Positions 9,501 to 17,521 of a stretch of 64,000 nucleotides of DNA are shown in pieces. Every line of letters begins with the position of its first letter. Positions within the stretch are counted from its first letter, which is position 1. Position numbers and translations under genes: made by a program. The notes beneath the pieces were generated by a model, which was given only the letters and a program-made list of their open reading frames with translations, did not search any database and was not told the DNA's origin. This stretch comes from Rhodobacteraceae bacterium UBA6796. GTDB lineage: Bacteria > Pseudomonadota > Alphaproteobacteria > Rhodobacterales > Rhodobacteraceae. The stretch is taken from NCBI GenBank assembly GCA_002452815.1, contig DKFM01000012.1, positions 1 through 64,000 of the forward strand, given 5' to 3'.

Positions 9501-9849
9501 CCGGCTCTTGCCAGAGGAAATTGCCCGCGTCGTGCATGCGCGCGCCGCCAATCCGCGCTGGATTGCGGGGATGCGCGCGCATGGCTTTCGCGGGGCCGCT
9601 GAAATTGCCACGACGCTGGCGCATATGGCCGAATTCGCGCATCTTGCGGGCGTGGTCGGCCCGCATCTGTTCGACGCCTATTACGAGGCAACTTTGGGCG
9701 ATCCCGACACCCGCGCCTTCCTGCAACAGGCCAATGCAGAGGCCTGCACCGCAATGCAAGACACGTTCCGCGCCCTGCAAGAGGCCGGTCTGTGGCAGTC
9801 GCGGCGCAATTCCATCCTTGCCGAATTGAACCAAGGGGCATCAGCATGA
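6529..9849 (+). CDS. cobN: Cobaltochelatase large subunit CobN
   Basis: 1106-aa H-subunit of the ATP-dependent aerobic cobaltochelatase, which inserts Co(II) into hydrogenobyrinic acid a,c-diamide together with CobS and CobT. The sequence is collinear with CobN/BchH-type chelatase subunits: the N-terminal LVVLSFSDSDLGAFAEGW segment, the central DALVHIGAHGTLEWLPGK block (about residue 540) and the conserved PRLDVTLRVSGLFRDVFP block (about 825-842). It is slightly shorter than some CobN but in the normal range. No magnesium chelatase or bacteriochlorophyll genes are nearby, so CobN is preferred over BchH. The stop overlaps the cobG start. The partner genes cobS and cobT are not in the window and must lie elsewhere. 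Confidence 0.95.
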   Translation: MHVVFRESHGLEETDTPTDLRQDRADLVVLSFSDSDLGAFAEGWRRGGGRTGKLPSLRLANLTALRHPLSVDTYVENTLSAAKGILIRLIGGIPYWDYGIQQVVSLARRKGIAVAVLPADGRVDPRLDAVSTLPISTLRRLAQYCDTGGAVAAQAALAQMALAAGFYAAPVRGAKTIPAVGVWTPEHGVCCPLIDMPSDAPDNGTSAAHRVLLVFYRSYLVAADLAPIHALVDALRAQGCHVRAVFAPSLKAPDVAGWLARHVRGYAPHAIVNATAFSGKGADGTSPLDAGEVPVFQVALSTATRAAWEGSERGLSPADLAMHVVLPEVDGRLMAGVVSFKEPEPRDSDLQFSRFVHSADAERIAAVAARLRGWLDLAARPVAARRVALVLSTYPGKNWNMGHAVGLDAPASARAILSDLAGAGYAVPADIPDLETRLLARSMSLPLADYRRQLAVLPEALQRDLHKAWGAPEEDAAVRGDAFHIAALECGTALIALQPERGTPAQRDDEYHDLSRIPRHAYVAFYLWLQNRVDALVHIGAHGTLEWLPGKSVALSGTCWPEVLTGALPVIYPFIVNDPGEAAQAKRRIGAVTLGHVPPALRASSTPDRLARLEALLDEFSNADGLDPKRRARLQADIRAEAQALGVEDDLGLARASSTAEAITRIDRFVCDIKESQFGDGLHIWGRAPQEAGAFDAAPSARAEAAALLAALDGRRIAAGPAGSPYRGRQDVLPTGRNLFTTDPRAVPTRAAYAQGVKLAEELVRRHLQEHGDWPRGLIVDLWGSATMRTAGEEFAMALHLLGVRPVWDTGSERVSGLEVIPIAELDRPRLDVTLRVSGLFRDVFPTLSTLFAQATRVLAARDESPDWNPYAHTAPAARVYGPAPGSFGLGMGAALGSFTPEARRAAGQAWLDASAWALDGDSAQQDMDGLKARVAQADSFVHAQDLPETDLLLASDYVAHEAGFAAAQAITGGRATLYHLDATNPDAPRARLLPEEIARVVHARAANPRWIAGMRAHGFRGAAEIATTLAHMAEFAHLAGVVGPHLFDAYYEATLGDPDTRAFLQQANAEACTAMQDTFRALQEAGLWQSRRNSILAELNQGASA

Positions 9850-10994
9850 CCTTCCCCGACCCGCAAGCGCCCATCGTCAAGGGCTGGTGTCCGGGCGCGC
9901 ATCGGCCTATGCGGTCGGGCGATGGTCTGGTGGTGCGCGTGCGCCCGTTTCGCGCGGCCCTGACCCCGGCAAAGGTGCGGGGTCTATGCGCGCTGGCCAG
10001 GCGCTACGGCAACGGAACGCTGGATCTGACATCGCGGGCAAATCTGCAAATCCGCGCAGTGTCCGATGCGGATTATCCCGATGTGCTGGCAGGGCTGGCG
10101 GATTTGTCCCTTCTGGACCGCGACCCGAAGGTTGAGGCACATCGCAATGTGCTGATGGCCCCGGATTGGCGGGCGGGCGATCTGACCGACCGGCTCTATG
10201 GCAGCCTGATGGGCGTTTTGCCGCGCTTGCTGGCCCTGCCCGACAAGATGGGCTTCGCGCTGGATACGGGCGCGGCGGGGCGGCTTGCGGATGGCTCTGC
10301 CGATTTCCGCTTCGAGTGTGCGGCGCAGGGCGGCTTGCTGCTGCGGGCCGATGGGGCCGCCAAGGGTTGGCCCGTCACGGAAGACAGCGCCATGGCCGCC
10401 CTGCTGGAGATGGCGCAATGGTTCATCGACACCGGCGGGGCAGAGGCGGGCCGCATGGCGCGGCACCTCGCCCGCGCGCCCTTGCCAGAGCGCTGGCAAA
10501 CCACCCCGCCGCGCCCGCAAGCCGCGCCGCTTGCCCCCGGCCCAACCCCCGAAGGTCTGATCCTTGGCGCGCCATTCGGCACCCTGCCTGCCGACCGGCT
10601 GGGCGCGGCGATGGACCTGCCCGGCCTGCATCAGATGCGCGTCATGCCGGGGCGGCTGTTCTGGCTGCGCGGCAGTGATGCGCGCGCGCTTGACGGGTTC
10701 ATCTCGGCCCCAGATTCGGCGCTGTTGCGGGTCCATGCCTGCCCCGGCGCACCGCTTTGCCCGCAAGCTACGGTCGAGACCCGCGCGCTGGCGGCGCACC
10801 TCGCCAACCACGTCAGCGGCAGCCTGCACGTGTCGGGCTGCGCCAAGGGCTGCGCCTGGCCGCGCCGCGCGACTGTGACGCTGACGGGCCGGGATGGACA
10901 ATTCGATCTTGCACATGACGCCGCGCCTTGGGATGCACCGGCGGCAACGGGGCTTTCCCCCGAAAACCTGTCTTACCTTATCGGGACGCCCTGA
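9846..10994 (+). CDS. cobG: Precorrin-3B synthase CobG
   Basis: 382-aa monooxygenase of the sulfite/nitrite-reductase (ferredoxin-type) fold. It uses O2 to hydroxylate C20 and form the gamma-lactone, converting precorrin-3A to precorrin-3B; its presence defines the oxygen-dependent route. Seen: KGWCPGAHRPM at the start, the LTSRANLQIRAV half-domain motif (about 58-69), and the C-terminal cluster motif with HACPGAPLCPQAT and SGCAKGCAWP, giving the four cysteines for a 4Fe-4S centre. I start at MTFPDPQAP (9846), whose ATG overlaps the cobN stop. The cobH start follows directly after the stop codon. Confidence 0.94.
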   Translation: MTFPDPQAPIVKGWCPGAHRPMRSGDGLVVRVRPFRAALTPAKVRGLCALARRYGNGTLDLTSRANLQIRAVSDADYPDVLAGLADLSLLDRDPKVEAHRNVLMAPDWRAGDLTDRLYGSLMGVLPRLLALPDKMGFALDTGAAGRLADGSADFRFECAAQGGLLLRADGAAKGWPVTEDSAMAALLEMAQWFIDTGGAEAGRMARHLARAPLPERWQTTPPRPQAAPLAPGPTPEGLILGAPFGTLPADRLGAAMDLPGLHQMRVMPGRLFWLRGSDARALDGFISAPDSALLRVHACPGAPLCPQATVETRALAAHLANHVSGSLHVSGCAKGCAWPRRATVTLTGRDGQFDLAHDAAPWDAPAATGLSPENLSYLIGTP

Positions 10995-11624
10995 ATGCCA
11001 TATCACTATGAGATGAACGGTGCGGCGATTTATGCCGAAAGCTTCGCCACGATCCGCCGAGAGGCCAATCTGGCTCGGTTTGACCCGGACGAGGAACCGA
11101 TCGCGGTGCGCATGATCCATGCCACTGGACTGGTCGGGCTGGAAGAACATATCCGCTTTTCGCCAGGTTTTGCCGCCACTGCCCGCGCGGCACTTGGGGC
11201 CGGGGCCCCCATTCTGTGCGATGCGCGGATGGTGTCCGAAGGGGTCACGCGCAGCCGTCTGCCCGCGCGAAACGAGGTGATCTGCACCCTGCATGCCGAC
11301 GGCATTCCCGATCTGGCGCGCAAGATGTGCAACACCCGCTCTGCCGCCGCGCTGGAATTGTGGCGCCCGCATCTGGCCGGGGCGCTGGTGGCCATCGGCA
11401 ATGCGCCCACGGCTTTGTTTCACCTGCTCAACATGCTCGAAGACCCGGACTGCCCCCGCCCCGCCGCGATCATCGGCTGCCCGGTCGGCTTTGTCGGCGC
11501 GCGCGAAAGCAAGGACGCGCTCTGGGCCGATCAACCGGCGCCGTGCTGCATCGTCGAGGGGCGTCTGGGCGGCAGCGCCATCACCGTCGCGGCCATCAAC
11601 GCCATTGCGAGCCGACAGGAATGA
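10995..11624 (+). CDS. cobH: Precorrin-8X methylmutase CobH
   Basis: 209-aa enzyme that moves the C11 methyl group to C12, turning precorrin-8X into hydrogenobyrinic acid. The catalytic histidine is in VRMIHATGLVG (about residue 41). The family blocks ILCDARMVSEGVTRSRLPA (about 74-92), TRSAAALELW and GCPVGFVGARESKDAL (about 160-175) are all present. Length is typical. It begins at the base after the cobG stop codon and overlaps cobI by 4 bp, so it is a tightly coupled part of the cobG-J run. Confidence 0.96.
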   Translation: MPYHYEMNGAAIYAESFATIRREANLARFDPDEEPIAVRMIHATGLVGLEEHIRFSPGFAATARAALGAGAPILCDARMVSEGVTRSRLPARNEVICTLHADGIPDLARKMCNTRSAAALELWRPHLAGALVAIGNAPTALFHLLNMLEDPDCPRPAAIIGCPVGFVGARESKDALWADQPAPCCIVEGRLGGSAITVAAINAIASRQE

Positions 11625-12364
11625 CCCGCGCCGTAGCACCCACCGGCACGGTATTCGGTGTTGGCCTTGGGCCGGGCGACCCAGAGTTGATGTCAGTGCG
11701 CGCCGACCGCCTGCTGCGCAATGCAGCGCATGTGGCCTATTTTCGCAAGGCAGGCCGCAGCGGGCAGGCGCGGCGCATTCTGGACGGACTGCTGCGCGCC
11801 GATGTGACAGAGATCGCGCTGGAATACCCGGTCACAACCGAAGTGCCCCTGACCGATCCGCGCTACAACGACATTCTATCGGGGTTCTATCAGGATTGTG
11901 TCACGCGCCTGCGGGCCATCCTGGACGCCGGGGAAGATGTCGTCATCGTCAGCGAGGGGGATCCGTTCTTCTACGGATCCTTCATGCATCTGCACGCCCG
12001 CCTGACGGACCATTACCGGGTCGAGGTCGTGCCCGCCATCACCGGGATGAGCGCCGCCTGGACCGCCACGGGCGCGCCCATCACCTGGGGCGACGACGTG
12101 CTCAGCGTGCTGATGGGCACCCTGCCAGACGATGTTCTGGTAGAGCATATGCGCCGGGCCAATGCGCTGGTCATCATGAAGATCGGGCGCAATATCGACA
12201 GGGTGCGCCGCGCCTTGCGCCGGGCTGGGCGGTTCGACGCGGCCTGGCTGGTCGAATACGCCGCGATGCCGCAACAGAAGGTGCAAAAACTGTCCGAGGC
12301 GGATGATCGTGTCACGCCCTATTTCTCGATCATCGTGGTGCATGGCCATGGGAGGCGTCCGTGA
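11621..12364 (+). CDS. cobI: Precorrin-2 C20-methyltransferase CobI
   Basis: 247-aa SAM-dependent methyltransferase of the tetrapyrrole methylase superfamily that makes precorrin-3A. The SAM-binding VGLGPGDPELM motif opens the protein, SEGDPFFYGSF (about residue 112-122) is the second conserved loop, and VVPAITGMSAAW the third. The start at 11621 is fixed by the ATGA overlap with cobH and by the family N-terminus; longer in-frame starts inside cobH would add an unrelated 135 residues. It overlaps cobJ by 4 bp. Confidence 0.95.
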   Translation: MTRAVAPTGTVFGVGLGPGDPELMSVRADRLLRNAAHVAYFRKAGRSGQARRILDGLLRADVTEIALEYPVTTEVPLTDPRYNDILSGFYQDCVTRLRAILDAGEDVVIVSEGDPFFYGSFMHLHARLTDHYRVEVVPAITGMSAAWTATGAPITWGDDVLSVLMGTLPDDVLVEHMRRANALVIMKIGRNIDRVRRALRRAGRFDAAWLVEYAAMPQQKVQKLSEADDRVTPYFSIIVVHGHGRRP

Positions 12365-13113
12365 TCGGCACGCTGACCATCGCAGGGCTTGGGCCGGGGT
12401 CCGAGGCGCTTGTCACATCAGAGGTCAGCGCGGCGCTGGCGCAGGCAAGCGATGTGGTGGGCTACATCCCTTATGTCGCGCGGGTCGCCCCGCGACCGGG
12501 CCTGACGCTGCATCCATCGGATAACCGGGTCGAGCTGGAGCGCGCGCAACACGCGCTCGACATGGCCTGCGCGGGGCGGCATGTCGTCGTCGTTTCGTCC
12601 GGTGATCCGGGAGTTTTTGCCATGGCCGCGGCGGTCTTCGAAGCGGTCGAGGCAGGCCCGGATGCTTGGCGCGATCTGGACATTCGCGTGCTGCCCGGCA
12701 TTACCGCGATGCTGGCCGCGGCCGCGCGGGCAGGGGCGCCGCTGGGGCATGATTTCTGCGCGATCAATCTTAGCGATAACCTCAAGCCCTGGGCGTTGAT
12801 CGAAAAACGCCTGCGCCTTGCCGCCGAGGCCGATTTCGCCATGGCCTTCTACAACCCGCGCTCGCGCTCGCGGCCCGAGGGCTTTGCGCGCACGCTCGAC
12901 ATCTTGCAAGACGCCTGCGGCGACGACCGTCCGGTGATCTTTGCGCGCGCGGTCTCGACCCCGGAAGAAAGCCTGCGCGTCGTGCCGCTTTCCGCCTGCA
13001 CGCCAGAGATGGCCGATATGCGCACAATGGTTCTGGTGGGTGCCTCGACCACCCGCGTGATCGCGCGCAAGGGGGCACCGTTCGTTTATACCCCAAGATC
13101 GGTGGGGGTATGA
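12361..13113 (+). CDS. cobJ: Precorrin-3B C17-methyltransferase CobJ
   Basis: 250-aa SAM-dependent methylase that contracts the ring and methylates C17 to give precorrin-4. Motifs: AGLGPGSEALVTSEV at the N-terminus, VVGYIPYVARVAPRPG (about 38-53), VVSSGDPGVFAMAA (about 78-91), VLPGITAMLAAAARAGAPLGHDF and the MAFYNPRSRSRP block (about 161-172) that is diagnostic of CobJ/CbiH. It is a single-domain form, without a fused CobG or CbiG. Its 3' end overlaps the convergent cobK gene by 28 bp. Confidence 0.96.
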   Translation: MIGTLTIAGLGPGSEALVTSEVSAALAQASDVVGYIPYVARVAPRPGLTLHPSDNRVELERAQHALDMACAGRHVVVVSSGDPGVFAMAAAVFEAVEAGPDAWRDLDIRVLPGITAMLAAAARAGAPLGHDFCAINLSDNLKPWALIEKRLRLAAEADFAMAFYNPRSRSRPEGFARTLDILQDACGDDRPVIFARAVSTPEESLRVVPLSACTPEMADMRTMVLVGASTTRVIARKGAPFVYTPRSVGV

Positions 13114-13841
13114 TCCAGCCAATGCAGCACATCGGCGATTGTATAAGCCTCTCTGCGCGGCGGCAGCACCGGGCGCGCGATCATCAGCACCGGCAGGCCA
13201 AGGTCGCGCGCGGCGTCGATCTTGGCGCGCGCGCCGGTGCCGCCGGCATTCTTGGACACGACAAGCTCTGTCCGGTGCCGTTCCAGAAGCGCCCTGTCGC
13301 CCGCGCGGGTGAAGGGGCCACGATCCACGATTACCTCGGCATCGGGGAAGGCCAGCGGCGCGGTCGGCGGGTCGACAAGGCGCAAAAGATAGCTGTGCTG
13401 CGGATTGACGGCGAAGTCGTCCAGATGCATGCGCCCCACGGCCAGCATCACCCGGCGCGGCGCGCCTGTCAGGGCCGTGACCGCGGCGGCAATATCGGCA
13501 ACCTCGGTCCAGCAGTCGCCGCTTTGCGCGGTCCAGGGCGCGCGGGTCAGCGCGATCAGGGGCGTTCGGCTTTGCGCGCAGGCTTCGACGGCATTGCGGC
13601 TCATCTGCGCTGCAAAGGGATGTGTGGCGTCGATGACATGCGTAATGCGCTGCGCGCGCAGGTAGTGCACCAGCCCCGCAACCCCGCCGAACCCGCCGAC
13701 CCTAAGCGGCAGCCCCAGCGGCGCGGGCCGCGCCACGCGCCCGGCCAGCGACACAATGCCCGCGATCCCCGCATCGGCCAGCGCCGCGCAGAGGCCCCTG
13801 GCCTCGGTCGTGCCGCCGAGGACGAGGAGGTTCTTGCGCAT
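13086..13841 (-). CDS. cobK: Precorrin-6A reductase CobK
   Basis: 251-aa NADPH-dependent reductase (CbiJ/CobK family) converting precorrin-6A to precorrin-6B. Seen: the nucleotide-binding LVLGGTTEARGLCAAL start, VGGFGG (about 48), HVIDATHPFAAQMSRNA (about 67-83), LTRAPW and VDRGPFTRAGDRALL (about 175-189), then VVSKNAGGTGARAKIDAA. The only reversed gene inside the main cob run. Its ATG (complement of 13839-13841) overlaps the ATG of the divergent cobL by 2 nt, and its tail overlaps cobJ by 28 bp. It must use a promoter lying within cobL, and transcription could interfere with its neighbours. I use the MRKNLLVLGG start; the frame runs on upstream, but those residues do not match the family. 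Confidence 0.93.
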   Translation of the reverse strand: MRKNLLVLGGTTEARGLCAALADAGIAGIVSLAGRVARPAPLGLPLRVGGFGGVAGLVHYLRAQRITHVIDATHPFAAQMSRNAVEACAQSRTPLIALTRAPWTAQSGDCWTEVADIAAAVTALTGAPRRVMLAVGRMHLDDFAVNPQHSYLLRLVDPPTAPLAFPDAEVIVDRGPFTRAGDRALLERHRTELVVSKNAGGTGARAKIDAARDLGLPVLMIARPVLPPRREAYTIADVLHWLDHTPTDLGV

Positions 13842-15036
13842 GTCTGACACTCCGTGGCTGACCCTGATCGGTGTGGGCGAAGATGGACCGGATGGCCTAT
13901 GCAGCGCAAGCCGCAACGCGCTGGCACAGGCCGACTGCGTGATGGGGGCCGCGCGCCATTTGTCGCTGCTGCCCGACTTGTCCGCCAAGCGCGTGGTCTG
14001 GCCCGTGCCCTTCGCCGACGGGATCGCATTGCTGATGGCCCGGCGCGGCACGCCGACCGTGGTTCTGGCATCGGGCGATCCGTTCTGGTTCGGCGCCGGG
14101 GCGGTGCTGACGCGGGACTTGTTGCCCGCCGAATGGCGCGCCTTGCCCGGTCGGTCGGTGTTTGCACTCGCTGCCGCGCGGCTGGGTTGGGCGTTGGAGC
14201 GCAGCTTGTGTCTGGGCCTGCATGCCGCCCCGCTCAGCCGGTTGCGCCCGCATCTTGCGCCGGGACACCAGATCATCGCCACGCTGCGCGATGGTCCAGC
14301 GGTGGCCTTGCTTGGGGCCTATCTGGATGGCTGCGGCTTTGGCGCATCTGCCTGCACGGTGCTCGAAGCGCTTGGCGGCCCGCGCGAGCGGATCACGACC
14401 TGCGCCGCAGACGCGCTGGCGGAATATGCCTTCGCCCATCCGGTCTGCGTGGCGATCCATGTCGCGGGCAGCGGCGCGGCGCTGCCGCTTGCGGCGGGGC
14501 GCGCGGATGACTGGTTCGACCATGACGGCCAGATCACCAAGGCACCCATCCGGGCGATGACCCTGGCCGCCCTTGCGCCGCGCCCGTTCGAGCATCTGTG
14601 GGACATTGGCGGCGGCTCCGGCTCTGTCGCGATCGAATGGCTGTTATCCGACCCCAGCCTGTGCGCGACCTGCATCGAGCGGTCCAGCGACCGCGCCGCG
14701 CGGATCCGGGCCAATGCCGACAGGTTGGGCGTGGATCGGCTGAGCGTGATCGAAGGGCAGGCCCCCGATATGTTGTCCGGTCTTGACGCCCCCGATGCCG
14801 TCTTTGTCGGCGGTGGCCTGTCAGCCGCATTGCTGAGCCATCTGGAAACCCTGGCGCCCGGCACACGGCTGGTCATCAACTCTGTCACGCTGGAAAGCGA
14901 CGCGCTGCTGGCCCAGAATGCCGCGCGGTTGGGCGGGCAGCTGACGCGGCTGGAGATGGCCCGCGCCGTGCCGATCGGGTCCAGACGCGGCTGGCGCGCC
15001 GCCTATCCCATCACGCAATGGAGCCATACGTTATGA
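13840..15036 (+). CDS. cobL: Precorrin-6Y C5,15-methyltransferase (decarboxylating) CobL
   Basis: 398-aa two-domain enzyme that methylates C5 and C15 and decarboxylates the C12 acetate, giving precorrin-8X. The N-terminal CbiE-like domain has LIGVGEDGPDGL and VLASGDPFWFGAGA (about 73-86). The C-terminal CbiT-like Rossmann methyltransferase has HLWDIGGGSGSVAIEW (about 251-266) and PDAVFVGGGLS. Start at MSDTPWLTLIG (13840), with the start codon overlapping that of the divergent cobK. Its stop overlaps cobE. Confidence 0.95.
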   Translation: MSDTPWLTLIGVGEDGPDGLCSASRNALAQADCVMGAARHLSLLPDLSAKRVVWPVPFADGIALLMARRGTPTVVLASGDPFWFGAGAVLTRDLLPAEWRALPGRSVFALAAARLGWALERSLCLGLHAAPLSRLRPHLAPGHQIIATLRDGPAVALLGAYLDGCGFGASACTVLEALGGPRERITTCAADALAEYAFAHPVCVAIHVAGSGAALPLAAGRADDWFDHDGQITKAPIRAMTLAALAPRPFEHLWDIGGGSGSVAIEWLLSDPSLCATCIERSSDRAARIRANADRLGVDRLSVIEGQAPDMLSGLDAPDAVFVGGGLSAALLSHLETLAPGTRLVINSVTLESDALLAQNAARLGGQLTRLEMARAVPIGSRRGWRAAYPITQWSHTL

Positions 15037-15404
15037 TCGTCGCAGGATTCGGCTTTTCCACGCGGGCGGGGGCGGCCAGCCTGCACGACGCGCTGACCCG
15101 CGCTTGCGCCGCTGCGGGCATTGATGCGCCCCACGCACTGGCCACGGCAGAGGACAAGACCGCCGCGCTGACCACGCTGGCCCAGACGCTTGGGGTGCCG
15201 GTGCAAGGCATCGCGCCCGACAGGCTTGCCGTGCAGGTGACGCACACCCAGTCCGCGCGGGTGGCGCAGGCGCGGGCCACCGGGTCCGTCGCCGAAGCGG
15301 CGGCGCTTGCGGCCGCGGGCCCGCGGGCCCGGCTGCTCTGCCCGCGCCATCATGCGAAAGACCGTCTTGCCTCTTGTGCCCTTGCCGAAGGAGCCCCCAC
15401 ATGA
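15033..15404 (+). CDS. cobE: Cobalamin biosynthesis protein CobE (CbiG C-terminal-like)
   Basis: 123-aa protein equivalent to the C-terminal domain of CbiG. The family sign is [16 protein letters not shown] at the N-terminus, then [16 protein letters not shown] (about 43-58) and [18 protein letters not shown] near the end. Its role in the aerobic pathway is unproven; product release or substrate channelling around precorrin-6 has been suggested for the family. Start taken at MIVAGFGF (15033), where ATG overlaps the cobL stop; an upstream in-frame ATG at 15018 would add five residues. The end overlaps cobM by 4 bp. Confidence 0.87.
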   Translation: MIVAGFGFSTRAGAASLHDALTRACAAAGIDAPHALATAEDKTAALTTLAQTLGVPVQGIAPDRLAVQVTHTQSARVAQARATGSVAEAAALAAAGPRARLLCPRHHAKDRLASCALAEGAPT

Positions 15405-16201
15405 CCGTTCATTTCATCGGGGCCGGACCCGGCGCGCCCGACCTGCTAACGCTGCGCGGGCGCGACATCATCGCGCGTTGCCCGGTGTGTCTGTATGCCG
15501 GATCGCTGGTGCCCAAGGCCATTCTGGCCCATTGCCCGGACGGGGCGCGCATCCTCAACACCGCATCCATGGATCTGGACCAGATCATCGCCGAAATCCG
15601 CCGCGCCGATGAGGCCGGGCAGGACGTGGCGCGGCTGCATTCGGGCGATCTGTCGGTCTGGTCCGCCATGGGCGAGCAAATGCGGCGGCTGCGCGCAGAG
15701 GGCATCTCCGTGTCCGTCACGCCCGGTGTGCCGGCCTTTGCCGCGGCGGCGGCAGCGCTGGGGGCGGAGCTGACCTTGCCGGGGCTGGCGCAATCGGTGG
15801 TGCTGACGCGGACATCGGGCCGGGCCTCGACCATGCCCGAGGGCGAGAGCCTGACCAATTTCGCCGCCACCGGCGCCACGCTGGCCATTCACCTGTCGAT
15901 CCAGAATCTGGGCCGCGTGGTTGCCGAGCTGACCCCGGCTTATGGCCCCGATTGCCCGGTGGCCATTGTCTACCGCGCCAGTTGGCCGGATGAGACGATC
16001 TTGCGCGGCACCTTGGCGGATATCCAGACCCGGCTGACAGGCGACATCCAGCGCACCGCGCTGATCCTTGTCGGGCCGGCGCTGGCGGGCGAAGGCTTTG
16101 ATGAAAGCTGCCTTTACGCCGCCGATTACGACCGCCGCTACCGCCCGCAAAGCGCTGACAGCCCCTGGGCCAGCTGGACTGAGGAGACCGATCATGGGTG
16201 A
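15401..16201 (+). CDS. cobM: Precorrin-4 C11-methyltransferase CobM
   Basis: 266-aa SAM-dependent methylase making precorrin-5. Motifs: [17 protein letters not shown] at the N-terminus, [14 protein letters not shown] (about 31-44), [16 protein letters not shown] (about 80-95), [16 protein letters not shown] and [11 protein letters not shown] (about 140-150), the last typical of CobM/CbiF. The ATG at 15401 overlaps the cobE stop; a longer reading to 15374 has no family support. cobB starts 6 bp after the stop. Confidence 0.96.
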   Translation: MTVHFIGAGPGAPDLLTLRGRDIIARCPVCLYAGSLVPKAILAHCPDGARILNTASMDLDQIIAEIRRADEAGQDVARLHSGDLSVWSAMGEQMRRLRAEGISVSVTPGVPAFAAAAAALGAELTLPGLAQSVVLTRTSGRASTMPEGESLTNFAATGATLAIHLSIQNLGRVVAELTPAYGPDCPVAIVYRASWPDETILRGTLADIQTRLTGDIQRTALILVGPALAGEGFDESCLYAADYDRRYRPQSADSPWASWTEETDHG

Positions 16202-16207
16202 ACGCAT

Positions 16208-17521
16208 ATGAAGGGCCTGATGATCTCTGCCCCCGCTTCGGGGACCGGTAAGACAACTGTCATGCTGGGCCTCTTGCGGGCGCTGACCGAGGAGGGGCTG
16301 ACCATTCAGCCGTTCAAATCCGGGCCAGATTACATTGACCCCGCCTTTCATCAGGCAGCCTGCGGGCGGGCCAGTTTCAATCTGGATGGCTGGGCCATGG
16401 GCCCTCGGCTGTGGCAGGCGATTACTGCGCAGGCCATGGGCAGTGACCTGTGTCTGGCCGAAGGGTCGATGGGGCTGTTCGACGGGGTTGCCACGCGCGG
16501 CCAACAAGGCTTTGGCAGCAGCGCCGAAACCGCGCAGGCGCTGGGCTGGCCGGTGGTGCTGGTGCTCGATGTCGGCGGGCAGGCGCAATCGGCGGCGGCC
16601 ACGGCGCTGGGATTTCGCAGCTACAGGACCGATCTGCCCTTTGCCGGGGTGATCCTGAACCGCGTGGCCTCGGCCCGGCATGAGCGGCTGACACGGCTGG
16701 GCATGGAACGCGCCGGGCTGCCGGTTCTGGGCGTGCTGCCCCGGCGCGGGGATCTGGCCTTGCCAGAGCGGCATCTGGGCCTGATACAGGCGGTCGAGCA
16801 TCCCGATCTGGACGCCGCCATCGCCGATTATGCCGCTTTTCTGCGCGCCAATGTGGATCTGGGCGCGATCCGTGCTGCCGCCGCGGGCCGAGCGCGGCCC
16901 GATGCGCCCCCCGCGTCGCTGCCGCGCCCCCCGGCGCAGCGTATCGCGCTGGCGCGGGATGCCGCGTTTTCCTTCACCTATCCGCATCTGCTGCAAGGCT
17001 GGCACGATGCGGGGGCAGAGATCCTGCCCTTTTCACCCTTGGCGGATGAGGCCCCCGACCCCACCGCCGATCTGGTCTGGCTGCCCGGCGGCTACCCGGA
17101 ATTGCACGCGGGCCGACTGGCGGGCGCGCAGACCTTTCGCAGCGGGTTGCGCCGTCATGCCGCAACACGCCCGGTGCATGGCGAATGTGGCGGCTACATG
17201 GCCTTGGGCGACGCGCTGATCGACAAGGACGGCACAAGCCACCAGATGCTGGGCCTGCTTGGCCTTGTCACCAGCTATCAGACGCGAAAATTTCACTTAG
17301 GCTATCGTCGCGCTGTTCTGAGCGCGCCGATGCCGGGTTTCGCGCCGGGCACGGCGCTGCGCGGGCATGAATTTCACTATTGCAGCATCGTGGCGCAGCC
17401 CGACGCACCCCTGGCCGAAGTGCGCGATGCCGATGGCGGGCTTGTGCCCGAGACCGGCTCGCATCGCGGCCATGCCTCTGGCACGTTTTTCCATCTTATC
17501 ACGCAGGACGAAGGCGCATGA
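16208..17521 (+). CDS. cobB: Hydrogenobyrinic/cobyrinic acid a,c-diamide synthase CobB
   Basis: 437-aa glutamine amidotransferase that amidates the a and c acetate side chains before cobalt insertion. The N-terminal domain has ISAPASGTGKTTVMLG (about 6-21, P-loop), FKSGPDYIDPAFH (about 37-49) and LAEGSMGLFDG (about 79-89). The C-terminal glutaminase carries VHGECGGYMALG, with the nucleophilic Cys near residue 323, and GHEFHYC near the end. CobB is distinguished from CobQ by the SGPDYIDP motif and the MGLFDG box. Its stop overlaps the cobA start. Confidence 0.96.
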   Translation: MKGLMISAPASGTGKTTVMLGLLRALTEEGLTIQPFKSGPDYIDPAFHQAACGRASFNLDGWAMGPRLWQAITAQAMGSDLCLAEGSMGLFDGVATRGQQGFGSSAETAQALGWPVVLVLDVGGQAQSAAATALGFRSYRTDLPFAGVILNRVASARHERLTRLGMERAGLPVLGVLPRRGDLALPERHLGLIQAVEHPDLDAAIADYAAFLRANVDLGAIRAAAAGRARPDAPPASLPRPPAQRIALARDAAFSFTYPHLLQGWHDAGAEILPFSPLADEAPDPTADLVWLPGGYPELHAGRLAGAQTFRSGLRRHAATRPVHGECGGYMALGDALIDKDGTSHQMLGLLGLVTSYQTRKFHLGYRRAVLSAPMPGFAPGTALRGHEFHYCSIVAQPDAPLAEVRDADGGLVPETGSHRGHASGTFFHLITQDEGA

